Below, piece after piece: positions 1 to 11,984 of a DNA stretch of 64,000 nucleotides. Numbering within the stretch: position 1 is the stretch's first letter; the number at the start of each line of letters is the position of its first letter. The stretch lies in contig OX422208.1 of NCBI GenBank assembly GCA_949130495.1, positions 398,372,561 to 398,436,560 on the forward strand, written 5' to 3'. Position numbers and translations under genes: made by a program. The DNA comes from Sambucus nigra (taxonomy: Eukaryota > Streptophyta > Magnoliopsida > Dipsacales > Adoxaceae). The notes under the pieces were generated by a model. That model had not been told where the DNA came from. It was given only the letters and a program-made list of their open reading frames with translations, and ran no database searches.

Positions 1-685
1 TTTTGGCATGAATTTCTTTTTATTGCCTTTAAATTTTTTCGGGCTATTTTAAACCTCTTTGGACCCCGGATAATAAAATTCCTCCATTTTTTAGGTACAA
101 TTTAACGGTGACTTAGTATTCGCAAAGGTCAAACCCCCGTTTTTAAATAAAGCACACAAACTCACAAAACGGTTCTATTATGCACAATTTCCTTATAAAA
201 ATTTATCGTGCTTGGTTCGTTTTAAAGGACATGATTGAAGTGAAAACACCCAACCAATATGTGATAAGACAAGAACAATAATCAAGCAAATCTGTGCATG
301 TGTGCTATAAAGAAAATCGTGAGTCAAACATGTAGGAAGTAACACTTAATTGCATCTTAATGACTCCAAACATTATAAAGCACATGGATGAATTGACATA
401 TTGTCTCAAAACACTATCAAATAGTCACACGAATAAATGGAATGAAATTGTGACTCGTTCATCGTAAGTGTGTATCCATAAAAGGTGCAAACAAAATACA
501 AAAATCTTTTTGGATTTTCAATTTTTCCAAAAAAAATATGAATGGACACTCAAAAAATAGAAAATCTTTTTGCATTTTTCAAACTTTTTCAAAAGCAAAA
601 AATTTATACAAAAAGTACATGTCAACACACTAGCAAATATATAACATGAAACCTCAACTAGTGTATGATAAACATGCAAACACAA
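1..685 (-). other. Non-coding interior of minus-strand copia element
   Basis: No reading frame worth naming is visible. The stretch lies downstream (in the minus direction) of the copia gag remnant at 686-1565 and is rich in A/T homopolymer runs. It is probably decayed internal sequence of the same element, but no protease, integrase or RT motif can be read. Confidence 0.35.
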
Positions 686-1565
686 TCATCTATATGATAT
701 GGCAAGAGAAGAATTATGTGCAAGCAAACGAGAATCAACTTGTCTAAAATCTAGCGTATCCAAAAGTGATTTCCTAACCCAAATAGATGTGAAACGTCGT
801 GTGGGGGATTTAGGATCCAAGGGAACACTAGACATAGACTTCCTAGGACTTCTTCCAAGATCAAAGCAAAATCTCCTAAGGTGACCTTTCCTACCACAAT
901 GTGAACATGTGTAAACGGGAGGAATGTTACCTAAAGTGTGATTTTTTCTAATGTCCTTGGGATTAATTGACCCTCTAAAATAAATAATGGTTTTGGATTT
1001 AGCAGTGGAAGCATGAGAACAAGATGAGCCATTACCATCACTATCAAACCTACTTGAATCGTTTAAATCATTTTTCAACTTCAAAATATTTGATTCAAGC
1101 AACAAATTAGACTCTTTCAAAGACAGGGAATTCTTTTTCAAATTTTCAAAAATTTCTAAAAGGGTATCTCTCTCCCCCCTCAATCAAAGAAAACTTTTTC
1201 CTAAGAGTCTCTTCACGTACCACAAACTCATTGATTAAAATATTTTTGTAATCTTTGGCACAAACATAAACCATCAAATTTTTAAGGTCCTCCAATTCTT
1301 CTTCTAAAAGTAGGACCCTATCATCACTCTCCTTCTTGGATAATTTTAAAGAATTAAATTCATGGTCCAAGGAAACAAGTTTCTCACGATAAAAATCTCT
1401 TTGATTTTGAACCATTTGCAAAAGGTCCATTGCGGATTTAAAACGAGAATTTTATTTTTCCAAAAAATCAATTCTTTTAGCAAACGTCAAATTCAAACTA
1501 TATAAATCATTAAAGCTTTGAATCGTGTCATCCAAGGGGGGCATCCGATTACATAAGTGTTCCAT
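686..1565 (-). pseudogene. gag: Ty1/copia gag remnant with CCHC zinc knuckle
   Basis: The frame begins with an ATG at 1565 (MEHLCNRMPPLDD), is broken by a stop near 1451, resumes at 1430 as a charged, coiled-coil-like segment (FYREKLVSLDHEFNSLKLSK, then EEELEDL), shifts frame near 1165 and continues to 686. Near the C-terminal side is a zinc knuckle, CSHCGRKGHLRRFC, with exact CX2CX4HX4C spacing, the nucleic-acid-binding motif of retrotransposon Gag. A following WVRK motif is common just after the knuckle in plant copia Gag. Gag would package the element RNA in cytoplasmic particles. Position supports the call: a copia-type primer-binding site lies about 100 bp upstream. The stop and the frameshift make it a pseudogene. 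No pol follows inside the window. Confidence 0.75.
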
Positions 1566-1662
1566 CGAAAAATTGCGATTTTTCACAAAACTGATTTAAA
1601 AAAAAAATCAATATCACACAATTTTGCAGAAAAATAGGAATATGTGATAAATTAGCATAACC

Positions 1663-1676
1663 TGCTCTGATACCAA
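1663..1676 (-). promoter_or_regulatory. Primer-binding site, initiator Met tRNA type
   Basis: The minus strand reads TTGGTATCAGAGCA here. This is the usual plant Ty1/copia primer-binding site, complementary to the 3' end of initiator methionine tRNA, where minus-strand DNA synthesis starts. It directly follows the inferred LTR end at 1679 and precedes gag. Confidence 0.85.
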
Positions 1677-1678
1677 TT

Positions 1679-2846
1679 TGAAAAGTGCGTCTGTGTGATA
1701 ATTGATTAAATTCTCAAGTATCCAATAAAATCTTATTTAATTAGAGTCTACTTTTAAACCAAATAAATTCAGCCCTTAAACATGCATCTAAAGTGCGTGT
1801 GTCAACCCATAAATAAATAACCATGTGACACAAATTTAAGAAAATATCAATGCAGGGCAAAACCTTTTATTTCACTACAATAAGTAAATCGCAACTTATA
1901 CGGATTACAATGAAATACAGTGACACACGAATACCCGCAGGCGTCGATCGGTTTCGTCAGCAATGAATTCACACGCGACGAACCCACATGGACCGCAATC
2001 CAATCAGCAAAGGAAGAACTGCAGCACTCCTCAATGGTACACAACCATAAAACTTTGTAGAGACTCCCTCAGCAATGACACGTAGCCCTCGGTTGCAGAG
2101 ATCTCCCCACAAAGATGAACAAAAACAAAGTAGTGTTCTTGGGTTCCAAAAGATTCACAAAAGTATATGAGAATTTTGTGTGAATCAAAACATGAGTTTT
2201 GGAACTCAAAAATATGAAGACTTGAGGTGATAGAACTCTCAAAACGTCTTTCCAAGTCTTTCAAAATAACTCCCCCGAAGTTGGCTTTTAAAGGATTCGA
2301 AAATGAATTTTAAAACTTTGGGACTCTTGCAGAGTCAGGTACCCCGAACCGGTTCTGGTGTACCCCGAACCGGTTCCCCCTGAACTGGTTCACCATGCGG
2401 TTTGCGGTACCTCGCTGGTTTGGGGTTAAAAGAAAACAACATTCTTCAAGGAATTTTCTCCATTTTCAAAAGGTCATAACTCCTTCACCGTAGCTCAGAA
2501 TGAGGTACCATTTCTTCCAGTATCTTCGTGGCGTCGAGCACTTCGACTTTCCAGTTGACGAGACCTCCGAACTATGTCTATAAAATTACAAAAATGCCCT
2601 TAAACTTTCCTATCTTGCATTTCTTTCATTATTTTGACTTCTCTTGCGTACCACTTGCATAAAATCCCTAAAATCGTGGAACGTGAAGTCGTTGAGGCGG
2701 ATGTGGGACACTTGATGAAGATGAATGCTTGATTTCCGAAATTCGGATTGAGGCCGTCACGTGAGATCGTGTAGAGACGTGCCAAATGTAACGGCGTACG
2801 ACATACATAAATGTAAGATATCAGACATGACAAAAATGTCCTTACA
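1679..2846 (-). mobile_element. 5' LTR of minus-strand copia element, outer end uncertain
   Basis: The sense (minus) LTR ends in CA at 1679, two bases before the primer-binding site. The outer end is uncertain: a plausible TG (plus-strand CA) lies at 2845-2846, but the partner LTR is outside the window, so no target duplication can be checked. The body contains short repeats of CCCCGAACCGGTTC near 2343-2380. Small ORFs in this stretch are not coding. Confidence 0.5.
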
Positions 2847-3061
2847 AGCCCTTAGCAAAAAAACATATTTTTTGTCTTGTGGTATTTTGTAGCAATAAGC
2901 GTGGTGCCCTTAGAAACTCTTATAATAGAAAAGACATTTCGTAGTGGAGTATAGTAGGCATGCCCATGAATCGGATCGGAACCAATTAAAAATTCAAATA
3001 TCCGATTACATGTTCATCTGATTAATAAATAAACCGAATATGGATCTAGGTGTAATACCCC

Positions 3062-3310
3062 GTAATTCTGCTTAATTAGGCAAATACGTTTTATTTAAAT
3101 TACGTGAATAGAGTAATTTAATGCGATACGTTTTATTTAAATTACGTGAGAAGAGTAATTTAATGCGATAAAATACATTTTATTTAAATTACGTGAGTAG
3201 AGTAATTTAATGTGATATGTTTTATTTAAAGTACGTGAGAAGAGTAATTTAATGCGATAAAAGACGTTTTATTTAAATTACGTGAGAAGAGTAATTTAAT
3301 GTGATATAAT
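3062..3310 (+). repeat. Tandem repeat of about 50 bp near LTR start
   Basis: About five diverged copies of a unit carrying GTTTTATTTAAATTACGTGA followed by GAGTAATTTAATGCGATA. They lie just inside the 5' end of the solo LTR. Confidence 0.75.
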
Positions 3311-4296
3311 GAAACATAAAGATTAATATGACGATTAAAAATTTACAAAATGTGAGTAGTAAATTTTTAATGTTGATATGTACGGTCTAGTGATTATATG
3401 GACGTACCTGAGTTATCTCAACCGAGTGTCACGCGTAGACAAAAAAAATTGATGAGATTAGAAAAATATTTTAGGAGACTGAAACGATAATTTAGAGTCC
3501 ACAGATGATTCCGAAAGGGTCGAATTAGTCAAAATAGTGTACCCGAGGGTACTAGTTGAGTGCCGGGTCATTTTCGGGCTAAATCGGGACCATTCGAGGG
3601 CATTTTGGTCTCTTTACATTTTTGGGTAAGTAGACCTACGAATTTTGAAACCCTAAATCAGATTATAAGAGTTGAGGCTAGGGTTAGAAAGAAAGAAAAT
3701 ACACCATAGCCATTAGAGAAGAGAGAGAGGCAATTTTCCTAAGGCAAAAGACGGAAGGAGGGGGAATTCTAAGGAGATTTCATCACAAATTCGTTGGGAG
3801 GAGGATTGAAGGATCAAAATCATCAACAACCACGAAATCAGACCCTACAAATCATAAGGCAAGTGGTTATTTGCAAAATAAATTGAGTTATAATACCCAT
3901 ATTTAAGCTTATTGAAGAACATGGTTTTTATGATATATTTTTGGGAGTAAAACAATTGATTATGATCCATGATTGATAGGGATTGCATGTAGGACGTTTT
4001 TGGACCTCCAAGTATTCTGATATCATAGAAAACTAGATAATTAATTCGAACTAAAAATCTGGAATTATGATGAAAGATGTAAAGAATGTATTTTTAGGGT
4101 TCTTGAATATTAGAAAGATTTTTAGTTAATTTGGCCAAGATTTATAATGATTTTGTTGTTTTAAATCGTTAGTAATCATCCCAGAACATGTAAGAATTAT
4201 TAGAAATTATTGGTTGTAAATATGGTGGATTATCATGAAAGATAGATAAATAAAAATGGCGAAACCCGCATAAAGAAGACGAACTGGGTCTGTCAC

Positions 4297-4378
4297 TGCT
4301 TGATCGATCGATCGAGCATATCCCATCGATCGATCGAGCAGTCGATCGATCGACCATATCCCATCGATCGATCGACCC
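4297..4378 (+). repeat. GATC-rich short tandem repeat
   Basis: Four clusters of (ATCG)n, such as GATCGATCGATCGAGC, alternate with CATATCCC. Each cluster is self-complementary. It lies within the solo LTR. Confidence 0.75.
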
Positions 4379-4859
4379 TGGAAATTCTCTAGAAACTTTT
4401 GTGGATAGATTTCCTTTTAATTACCGTCGCTTAATGAGAACCTTAGTGATATGTTTTACCTATTAGGAGACTTCATAAATACCAGTAGGGTACCGTTAGA
4501 TTTCTTTCATAAATGATTGAGTGGGAATTTTTGGAGAAATGGACCGACGGGAGAATGATCGATTGAGCCGTATGTTGGGATTGTGAGAATTTAGTTACGG
4601 AAAGAGTGAGAGTAAAATTCCAGAAAAATACGAGTAGGTTAAAGTTAACTTAACTACTGAATTAAGGGAGGGGTAACTAGGGCCTTTGGAGTTGCGTGAG
4701 TACTCGAATAAACACAATAGTGAACTAAATTGTAAATTAATGAGTACGGTGAATGTAAGTAAAATATATTACGTACGGTTATGATTTGATAGGTCGGGTG
4801 TGTACCTACTAAATTATATAAAAGTTTGGGTTAAGAGAATCTTACCTAAATTAATTATG

Positions 4860-5068
4860 TTAGGGTCGATGAGACATTCCGAACTAACATAAAGTTATTA
4901 TATGTTTGGGGGTTGATGAAAAATGCCGAACCAAACCTTAAACTGGTGTTGCGATGAAAGAGTCCCGAACCAGAATATGTGTATATATTTATATTTTTAA
5001 ATAGTTGGGGTCGATGGATCATTCCGAACCAACTCTTACTTGGGGTCGATGAATCATTCCGAACCAAG
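4860..5068 (+). repeat. Five degenerate copies of GGGTCGATGA..CATTCCGAACCAA
   Basis: A 25-30-bp motif of the form GGGTCGATGAATCATTCC followed by GAACCAA recurs at about 4863, 4909, 4950, 5007 and 5043, with irregular AT-rich spacers. It is internal to the solo LTR. The minus-strand reading frame over it is only a product of the repeat. Confidence 0.7.
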
Positions 5069-6032
5069 AGTCCTTTATGTGTGGTAAAAGGCTATGTTAG
5101 TGATAACTAATATTCAATACATGATTGTGTGATAAAATGTATTCTATGTGCATAATCTACAGATTGAGAATAGTAGATAATGAGATGAATTGTAAATATC
5201 TTAGTAATAATTTATATCGTGATGAAATTATTACAAGAATCACGATAACGAGTAGTAAATAAGTTACCTATGCTTATAGCACATGAATTATGGATTATTA
5301 AAATACTGAGTAAGTTATGGAGACTTAGTGAGGGGATACATTCAGTGGGTAGTCTAATCTAGTTATCTGGGGTAGTATAACTAGGTGAACTAAGTATCCT
5401 CGTTAGACATGCACTATAGAAGAGAGGTGAGGAAGTTCAAGGGAGTGTGCGAAACCTTAATATGTGTAATCAATAACTCAATTGTGATAACTGCTTGCAA
5501 AATATTTTCAAATGTTTTGAGTACTAACTCTTGCTATGTAAAATTTTTAAAAACCTTTTAGGTGCCCAGCCAGAGGGACACCCAACATGATTACATTCCA
5601 GGGATTTGGGAGCTTCAACACATGTGGATGTTGCAGGGATTGTTTAGAAGCTTCCTCTTTTTCAGTACTAGTGCATGATTTCAGTTTTAGCATTCTTAGT
5701 GGGGACATGTTGTCCTATCTTTACTGTTACAGTTTATTCTGATTCTGGATTTTTAGTTGTCTTTTATTGGCCGGAGTTTTCGGCAAGACTTTACCTGCAT
5801 TCAGTTATTTATGCAAACTGTTTTATTATTACTAAAATTGTAATGTGTTTGTATGGATTATTTATTCTGCTCAAGGAAGATAAAATTTGGCACTCGCTTA
5901 ATTTCACTTAGGTGGTTAGTAAATTAAAAAGCTTTCGACAGTGATGCTAAAAATGTACCATTTAAGAAACCTGTTTAAATTAAATTAAGGCTTGATCACC
6001 CAAGGTTTAATTAGGCAGGGTGTCACACTAGG

Positions 6033-6417
6033 TCAATCCGAATAGATGAGATATTGATAAATAATTTTATCATATTTAAATAATTTTATGAGTATTATTT
6101 TATCCAAGTTATCAATTCAATCCTATGGTGATTACAAATTTATCAAATTTTATTATTATGTCTATATATAAATTGGATTAGTGGATTAGATCCAGGTTGT
6201 TGGGTCAACAAATGCGGATTCAGTTGACCTTGACCTATTTATAGATCCGTCTGATTCAGTTTTTGATCTCCCATCATATGGTTCAGATCTGAACCGGTTA
6301 ATCTCACTCCATGTACGACAGTTTGACACTCAACAATTAATAATTCTAATAACTAATAATTTCAAAGGAACCGACTTAGCTTCATGGTGATAATATTGTA
6401 GAATTTAACTTACTCTA
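6033..6417. other. Anonymous AT-rich sequence
   Basis: Right flank of the solo LTR. It appears continuous with 2950-3045. No gene or clear element end is visible. Confidence 0.4.
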
Positions 6418-7022
6418 GTGCACATGCCGATCCCAAAGCTATTTTTACACGGGTGTTCCAGATCAATGGCTTTTCGTATTCATCCGAGAGATGCAGGAAA
6501 TCATGCAGAGATTCATTTTTATGGAACTCATAAAGTAGCAGGTGTTGTCCATGCTCTGAGAAATAGCCCACCAAGTTTATTACATTTGGGTTATGTAATC
6601 ATGACATATCCGAAACTATATCAAAAAAATCTTCGGCCAATTGAGTGGAAAGAGCAGATGAATTTATTTTCTTCACAACGAGAATCTACAAACATAATTT
6701 GAAGGATATGAATATGATATTATATATTTCAAATCATTGAATTAGAATTAGGGACGTGCTTCGGCCTGATCAGATCAGAAAATGGCCTTTGACAAAAACT
6801 TCAAAAATTTTCTGCGAAAAGAAAAGAAAAAAGTTTGCTGATTATGATTCTTTAAAAATCTCAAGTTTTTGCAGAAATCGAAACGATAAAAAAAATTATC
6901 AGAACTGGAAGATTACAAAATTAGAAAATTCTGAACAAAAAAATAGAATCTGGCAATTGAAAGCATCATTCCAAAATCAGATCAAAATTAAGAAAACATC
7001 AAACGTGGCAATAGTCCAGTGA
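6418..7022 (+). other. Two unassigned short reading frames
   Basis: Two plus-strand frames, 6418-6702 (94 codons) and 6756-7022 (88 codons), are close together and in the same frame register, separated by a stop at 6700. The first begins [17 protein letters not shown]; the second is very Lys/Asn-rich. The upstream sequence ends TTACTCTAG, like an intron acceptor, so they could be a gene fragment, but I do not recognise the protein and see no supporting motif. They may be chance frames. Confidence 0.2.
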
Positions 7023-7129
7023 TTGTTTTTTAAATTGGGCCCGGTAAGTCCGTTAGGTGGAATCTTCCATTTTAGGAGTTTGTTAGAGGGATAAGAGCCC
7101 TTGAATTGTAGTCAGTTTCTAGGAGTTTG

Positions 7130-7470
7130 TTATGAACAAATGAATTAGGAGTGAATGCAATGTACAATGAAGTGAACAGATGATCTACAATGTACAATGT
7201 AGTGAGAAGTCTATTTCATTCACTACATTGTAGTACAATTAGGTCATTCACTACATTGTAGTCTGTCTAATTACAATGTAAAACGAATGACCTAATTCAT
7301 ACAATGTAGTCTGTTTTTAGGTCATTCAATACATTGTATAAATTAGTGAATGGCCCAATTCACTCCTAATTCATACAATGTAGTTAATGAATAAGGAGTG
7401 AATAGATGACCTATAATGTACAATGTAATGAGAATTCTGTTTTTAGCAGTTGAATTGTAATATTCCATTG
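7130..7470. repeat. Cluster of ACAATGTAGT direct and inverted repeats
   Basis: About ten copies of the core ACAATGTAGT or its complement, often joined to GAATGA or TCATTCAC, occur in both orientations in 340 bp. Examples are TACAATGTAGTGA near 7190 and TCACTACATTGTAGT near 7217 and 7250. The cluster could fold into several alternative hairpins. No known element end was found. Confidence 0.6.
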
Positions 7471-7637
7471 TAGTCTGTCTAATTCTTAAAGCCTTAAATA
7501 TGAACAATAGTTAATGAATAGAAATTGTAGTCTATTTTTAGTAGATGAAGTAGGAGTGAATGAAGTAATAACTTTTTTAGCAGATGAGAACTAAAATAAT
7601 GTCATATGTAAGCTTCAAATTCTTATTTTAGGGTTGA

Positions 7638-7638
7638 A

Positions 7639-7702
<64 letters not shown>
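7638..7702. repeat. Microsatellite (AC)n(AT)n
   Basis: A compound dinucleotide repeat, about 13 AC units followed by about 18 AT units. Confidence 0.97.
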
Positions 7703-7705
<3 letters not shown>

Positions 7706-9319
7706 AAACATCAAAATCATAGCGCCAAGCATGAACCACAATACTAATTGTATTCACATTGAACAATCGACTGACATAATGATATTTATAAGTACATTTT
7801 ATACCGCAGAAGATTTCATATCAATAGATAGTCACCATACAGTCAAAACTAATGCTTAGGAAGTTGGCATGAATATAAGGACATTAAGCCACATTCAAAG
7901 TTATCGGCGGCAAAGAGCGCACAAAAATGTATACAAAATCGTATAAAACATCAAGCAGGAAAAGTAAAAAGAAATACATATACAGAAGAAGTTAAAAGAA
8001 ACAATTAAAAAGCACAAAATTATACTGTAAATTCACTTAATTCAATACAGAACACCTCAATTTATAATTCTCAACTAACTCTTAATGTGTCAACGAGTCC
8101 ACTCAAATCTAACACTCAAAGTAATAACTTTGTTACTAAATATGGTCCAAAAAGTATTACTTTTTTCCTAAAGTTGCTCATCTAAATAGCATTTATGAAT
8201 AAAGCCTCGAATTTAATTAGAATAAACCCTCAAAATTTGTTAAAGTATCCAAGTAAGAATGGATTGTTACCTTAGATATCCCGATCCTAGAAAACAAAAT
8301 ATATAGTCAAATTAGCTCTTGAAATACAAAAATAAACGCAATATAAACAACAATAAGCCTTAAAATCCATATACCTTTCCCCAACATTCCCCAACATTCA
8401 TACACATATATACCCACCCTGCAAAACATAGAGTAAGCTGTGTAAGGGTAAAGAAAGCAATGTAAAAAGGAAGAAATCAAAAATTTTAATTTTGAACCAA
8501 AACTTATAAACTAAATCCATATTATCTTGAAAACCAACTAAGAAAAGAACAAAATCTCTGAACTTTGATTCTTACACCAAAACACTGAATATCATAGAAA
8601 TATATCACATATGTTGGATCTGCAAAAACATTGAATATGTAGCAGATATTCGGGATCAGATCTGCAAAAATTTGAATATGAATCGAGTTAGAAATGGAAC
8701 ACAAAATAACCTTGATTTGAAAAGGAAAAAAAAACGAATGATTTTTTACAATAAACACATAAACCAACAAAATTTCCCATACCTTGTGGAATAAAGACCA
8801 CCCATACAATTTGAACTAAACACACAAAATTTAAACCAAATCTCCTATACCTAGCTCCGCAAAAACATTAAGATCTGTAAAAAAAACATTAGATCCGAAA
8901 AAATATAATCGTGACAAAATTAATTGTGTGTGCGCTTCGTGATGGAACCATTGCATGTGTGTTGAGAGTGGGGAGAGAGTTTACCTGAGGGCGGCACCGG
9001 TTAAGGTGAGGGTGACACCATTGGAGGTGAGGGCAATGGTTGGTAGGGGGTGGGTTTGCAAAGCACATGGTTCGAGGGGTAGTGAGATCATGCTATTGAA
9101 GCTTGAGTGAGTTCAGGGCTCGAGGTTAGTGTGGGGGAGATGATGAGTGAGAAAGGGAGGTGGATGAGGTAGGGTTTGGGGGTATGTGTTAAGTGTAAAT
9201 TAATCTCAACCCTTCATTTCGTGCCTAGGTGGCGTTAATCTGAATCGTGAAGTATCTTCTCCTCTTATGAATAGTGAAAACACCATTGCTCCTTATATAT
9301 ATATATATATATATATATA
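7703..9319. other. Anonymous AT-rich sequence, no gene seen
   Basis: No convincing coding region on either strand. The 95-codon minus frame at 8522-8809 has no recognisable motif. 8950-9190 is locally G-rich. The stretch ends in a TA repeat at the edge of the MITE at 9320. Confidence 0.5.
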
Positions 9320-9695
9320 GGGAGAGGATCACAAGTGGACCTAAAAAACGGACTTTTAAACGGACCATAACAAAAAATACCTAACAACCCCTTAATTTTA
9401 ATTCTTATAGTGTAATTGGTCCGCGGCTTGCGACAACTGACACACGCGTCGATCGAAGATTTTTTTTACAACCTCCCACAACTCCTCCCCCCACAGTGGG
9501 GGTAGGGTGGTGGGTGGGTGGGTGGTGGAGGCAGGGGGTAGGACGGGTAAGGGGGTCTTGGGTGACATGCGTGTCCGTTGCCGCCGGCGCAGACTAATTA
9601 CACTATAAGAATTATAAATTAATGGGTTGTTAGATGTTTTTTTGTTAAGGTCCATTAAAAAGTTCACTTTTTAGGTGCACTTGTGATCCTCTCCC
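9320..9695. mobile_element. MITE with inverted repeats of about 105 bp
   Basis: The left end reads GGGAGAGGATCACAAGTG and the right end is its inverted complement, CACTTGTGATCCTCTCCC. The pairing continues inward for roughly 105 bp to AGTGTAATT / AATTACACT, with a GC-rich core of about 160 bp (9425-9590). Both flanks are (TA)n, so a target duplication cannot be separated from the repeat. The long inverted repeats suggest a Mutator-like or foldback MITE; the TA flanks would also fit a Tc1/mariner (Stowaway-like) element. There is no coding capacity. Confidence 0.85.
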
Positions 9696-10110
9696 TATAT
9701 ATATATATATGTCTATATAATGATATTGCAAGTATAATTCACAATAAAATTATATACATTATGTATATTTTATATTATTCTATACATTAATAATACATGT
9801 ATTAAACTATATATAAGTATCATGTATCTAATAATAATATTATTTAACATATGAATCTTAGTATATTATATAATTTAATAAGATACATATATACATAATT
9901 TTGTGTACATGTACATATATATTTTTTATTTATAAGAATTACAAACATATTAATGTATTATGTGTGTATATTATATATTAAGGTATAAATGCATCAATAT
10001 ATTAAGAATGAATAATTCTGAGTTGAAAAATAAAAAATAGAAATTAGAAAATACCCTTTTGCTATTTTCTAAAAAACTTGATTATAACATATTAATACTA
10101 TAATTGAATG
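9696..10110. other. AT-rich spacer
   Basis: Mostly TA-rich low-complexity sequence. No gene or element is recognisable. Confidence 0.5.
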
Positions 10111-10119
10111 TTTAAAAAT

Positions 10120-10540
10120 GGGATAATTATATTTAGGTCCCATTTGTCGGGTCAACATACTTATAAGTCCTATTGACTTTTCAACATTCTTATAGGTCTT
10201 ATTCCAACTTTTTAGGGAATTTTTTCACATTTTTACCCTTTTATAACTAATCATCCGTAACTTCCTTTAGGAAGTTACATAAGTGGTTGGATTTCTTTTT
10301 TTAATCTTTAAATGATCATAACTTTTGATTCACAAATCCGTTTTTCGCAAAATTACTATTTTTGAAATCTGCTCGACGAGATCTATCAAACAAGATCCAT
10401 GAACGCTATAAAATTCCAAAGAAAAAAATTTACACAAACAGTAAACTTTACTGTATGCACTAGAATATGAAATAGTTTTATATATGTGACATTTTCACAA
10501 ACAGACAGTAACGTTTACTGTGGTAATACTACACAGTGTG
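10120..10540. repeat. Left terminal inverted repeat of the MULE
   Basis: It pairs with 13480-13894. It contains the sequence related to GATCTATCAAACAAGATCCATG and ends toward the interior with GTAACGTTTACTG and a TA repeat. Related arms occur at 15138-15418 and 19051-19538. Confidence 0.85.
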
Positions 10541-10550
10541 CATATATATA

Positions 10551-10905
10551 TATCCGGTGGATCCAAATCCTCTTTTTTCAAAAATACCTTATATTTAAAG
10601 GTTCGCGCTAACGGCATCCAATCCTTACCACCATTGTTGGAGCTTCAACGACCTTCGTCAGAGCTCCGATTTGGGGTGGGTAAGGATGGCATGTGGTGCC
10701 GCTGGCGCGGACCTTTGAAAATAAGAGACTTTTGAATAAATGGGTTTTTGATCGACCGAAGTGTTATGGGTTACCGCTGTCGCGGACCGTTGAAAATAAG
10801 ATCGAATAAATGGGATCTGGATGTATTGAGCGCCGGTTTGGGGTGAGTAGGGGTAGCATTAGGTGCCGGTTGCGCAGATCTTTAAAAATAGGCGCATATT
10901 GGATA
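10551..10905. repeat. GGTGGATCC-ended palindromic unit, one and a half copies
   Basis: The first copy starts CCGGTGGATCC after a TA run and contains the GC-rich stem blocks GGTTCGCGCTAACGGC and GCCGCTGGCGCGGACC; a partial second copy follows from about 10742. The same unit recurs at 11210, 11541, 11779, 12101 and 13263, with consensus ends CCGGTGGATCCAAACC. Copies are bounded by (TA)n. Confidence 0.75.
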
Positions 10906-11171
10906 TATATATATATATATATATAACACATTAAATGCTATTGTTTGTAAAAATGTCATATATATTAAACTTTATTGGATACACCAGAAAATGAAATAGT
11001 TTTATATCTGTGACATTTTCACAAACAATAACACTTACTGTGTTAATATATTTATGAATAAGTTTTATATACATAACATATTCACAAACAGTAACATTTA
11101 CTGAGTTAATATTACACAATATATATATAGCATTTTCACAAACAGTAAAATTTATGAGTTAATATTACACA

Positions 11172-11209
<38 letters not shown>

Positions 11210-11427
11210 GATAGATCCAAACCACATTTTTTTTTTCAAAATTACCATATTTTTAAATGTTTACGCTAGCGACATTCAATCCCCACCACTACCCACCCCC
11301 ATTGTTGGCGCTTCAACGATTTTCATCAGAGCTATGATTTGGGTGGGTAGTAGTGACATAGGGTGCCGCTAGCGCGAAACTTTAAAAATTAAGAGAGTAT
11401 TAGATAAATGGGGTTTGGATCCACCGG
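11210..11427. repeat. GGTGGATCC-ended palindromic unit, full copy
   Basis: It starts GATAGATCCAAACC and ends GGTTTGGATCCACCGG. The two halves are complementary, giving a long hairpin with stem blocks around GCTAGCG. Confidence 0.78.
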
Positions 11428-11540
11428 AGCTCCGATTTGGGGTGAGTAGGGGTGACATTGGGTTAGGTTTATATCTATAACATTTTCACAAACATTAACA
11501 TTTACTGTGTCCATATAACACAGTATATATATATATATAT

Positions 11541-11683
11541 ATCCAAACCTCTTTTTTCTGATATTATCTTGTTTTTAACGGTCCGCGCCAGCGGCATCCA
11601 ATCCCCACCACCACCCACCCCCTTTGTCGGAGCTCCAACAACCTTCATCAGAGCTCTGATTTGAGGTGACATGGGATGCCGAT
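11541..11683. repeat. GGTGGATCC-family unit, truncated
   Basis: It starts ATCCAAACCTC after (TA)n and contains GGTCCGCGCCAGCGGCATCC; it stops at the palindrome centre near 11685, so only one half is present. Confidence 0.7.
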
Positions 11684-11778
11684 GTAACATTTTCACAAAT
11701 AGTAACTTTATTATTTGTGAAAATATTACATATGTAAACCTAATCCAATGCTACCCATACTCATCTCAAACTGGAGCT

Positions 11779-11984
11779 CCGGTGGATCCAAACCCCATTT
11801 ATTCAATATTATCTTATTTTCTAAGGTCCGCGCCAGTGGCACTCTATGTCACCCCAAATCCAAACTCTGATGAAGGTTGTTGGAGCTCAGACAATTGGGG
11901 TTGGTAGTGGTCGGGATTAGATACCGCTAGCGCCGACCGTTAAAAATAAGACAATATCAGAAAAAAAGAAGTTTGGATCCACTG
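11779..11984. repeat. GGTGGATCC-ended palindromic unit, full copy
   Basis: It starts CCGGTGGATCCAAACCCC and ends GTTTGGATCCACTG just before a TA repeat. Confidence 0.78.

Larger units (their letters stand above)
3051..6027 (+). mobile_element. Solo LTR, 2,977 bp, with 5-bp target duplication
   Basis: The element begins TGTAATACCCCG and ends GGGTGTCACA, the TG...CA ends of an LTR, and is flanked on both sides by CTAGG (3046-3050 and 6028-6032). No PBS, polypurine tract or coding domain is present between the two copies of CTAGG, so this is one LTR, left by recombination between two LTRs of a full element. The length and the TGTAATACCCC start resemble LTRs of large plant Ty3/gypsy chromoviruses such as Tekay/Del; that lineage assignment is inference. 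It sits in older AT-rich sequence that reads continuously when the element is removed (2950-3045 joined to 6033-6330). Confidence 0.88.

Noticed and set aside
6418..7022. Organelle DNA insertion
   Set aside because: The text looked briefly like a plastid gene, but I could match it to no plastid or mitochondrial protein.
8522..8809. 95-codon minus-strand frame
   Set aside because: Phe/Ile-rich translation of AT-rich DNA, without homology that I recognise or splice context.
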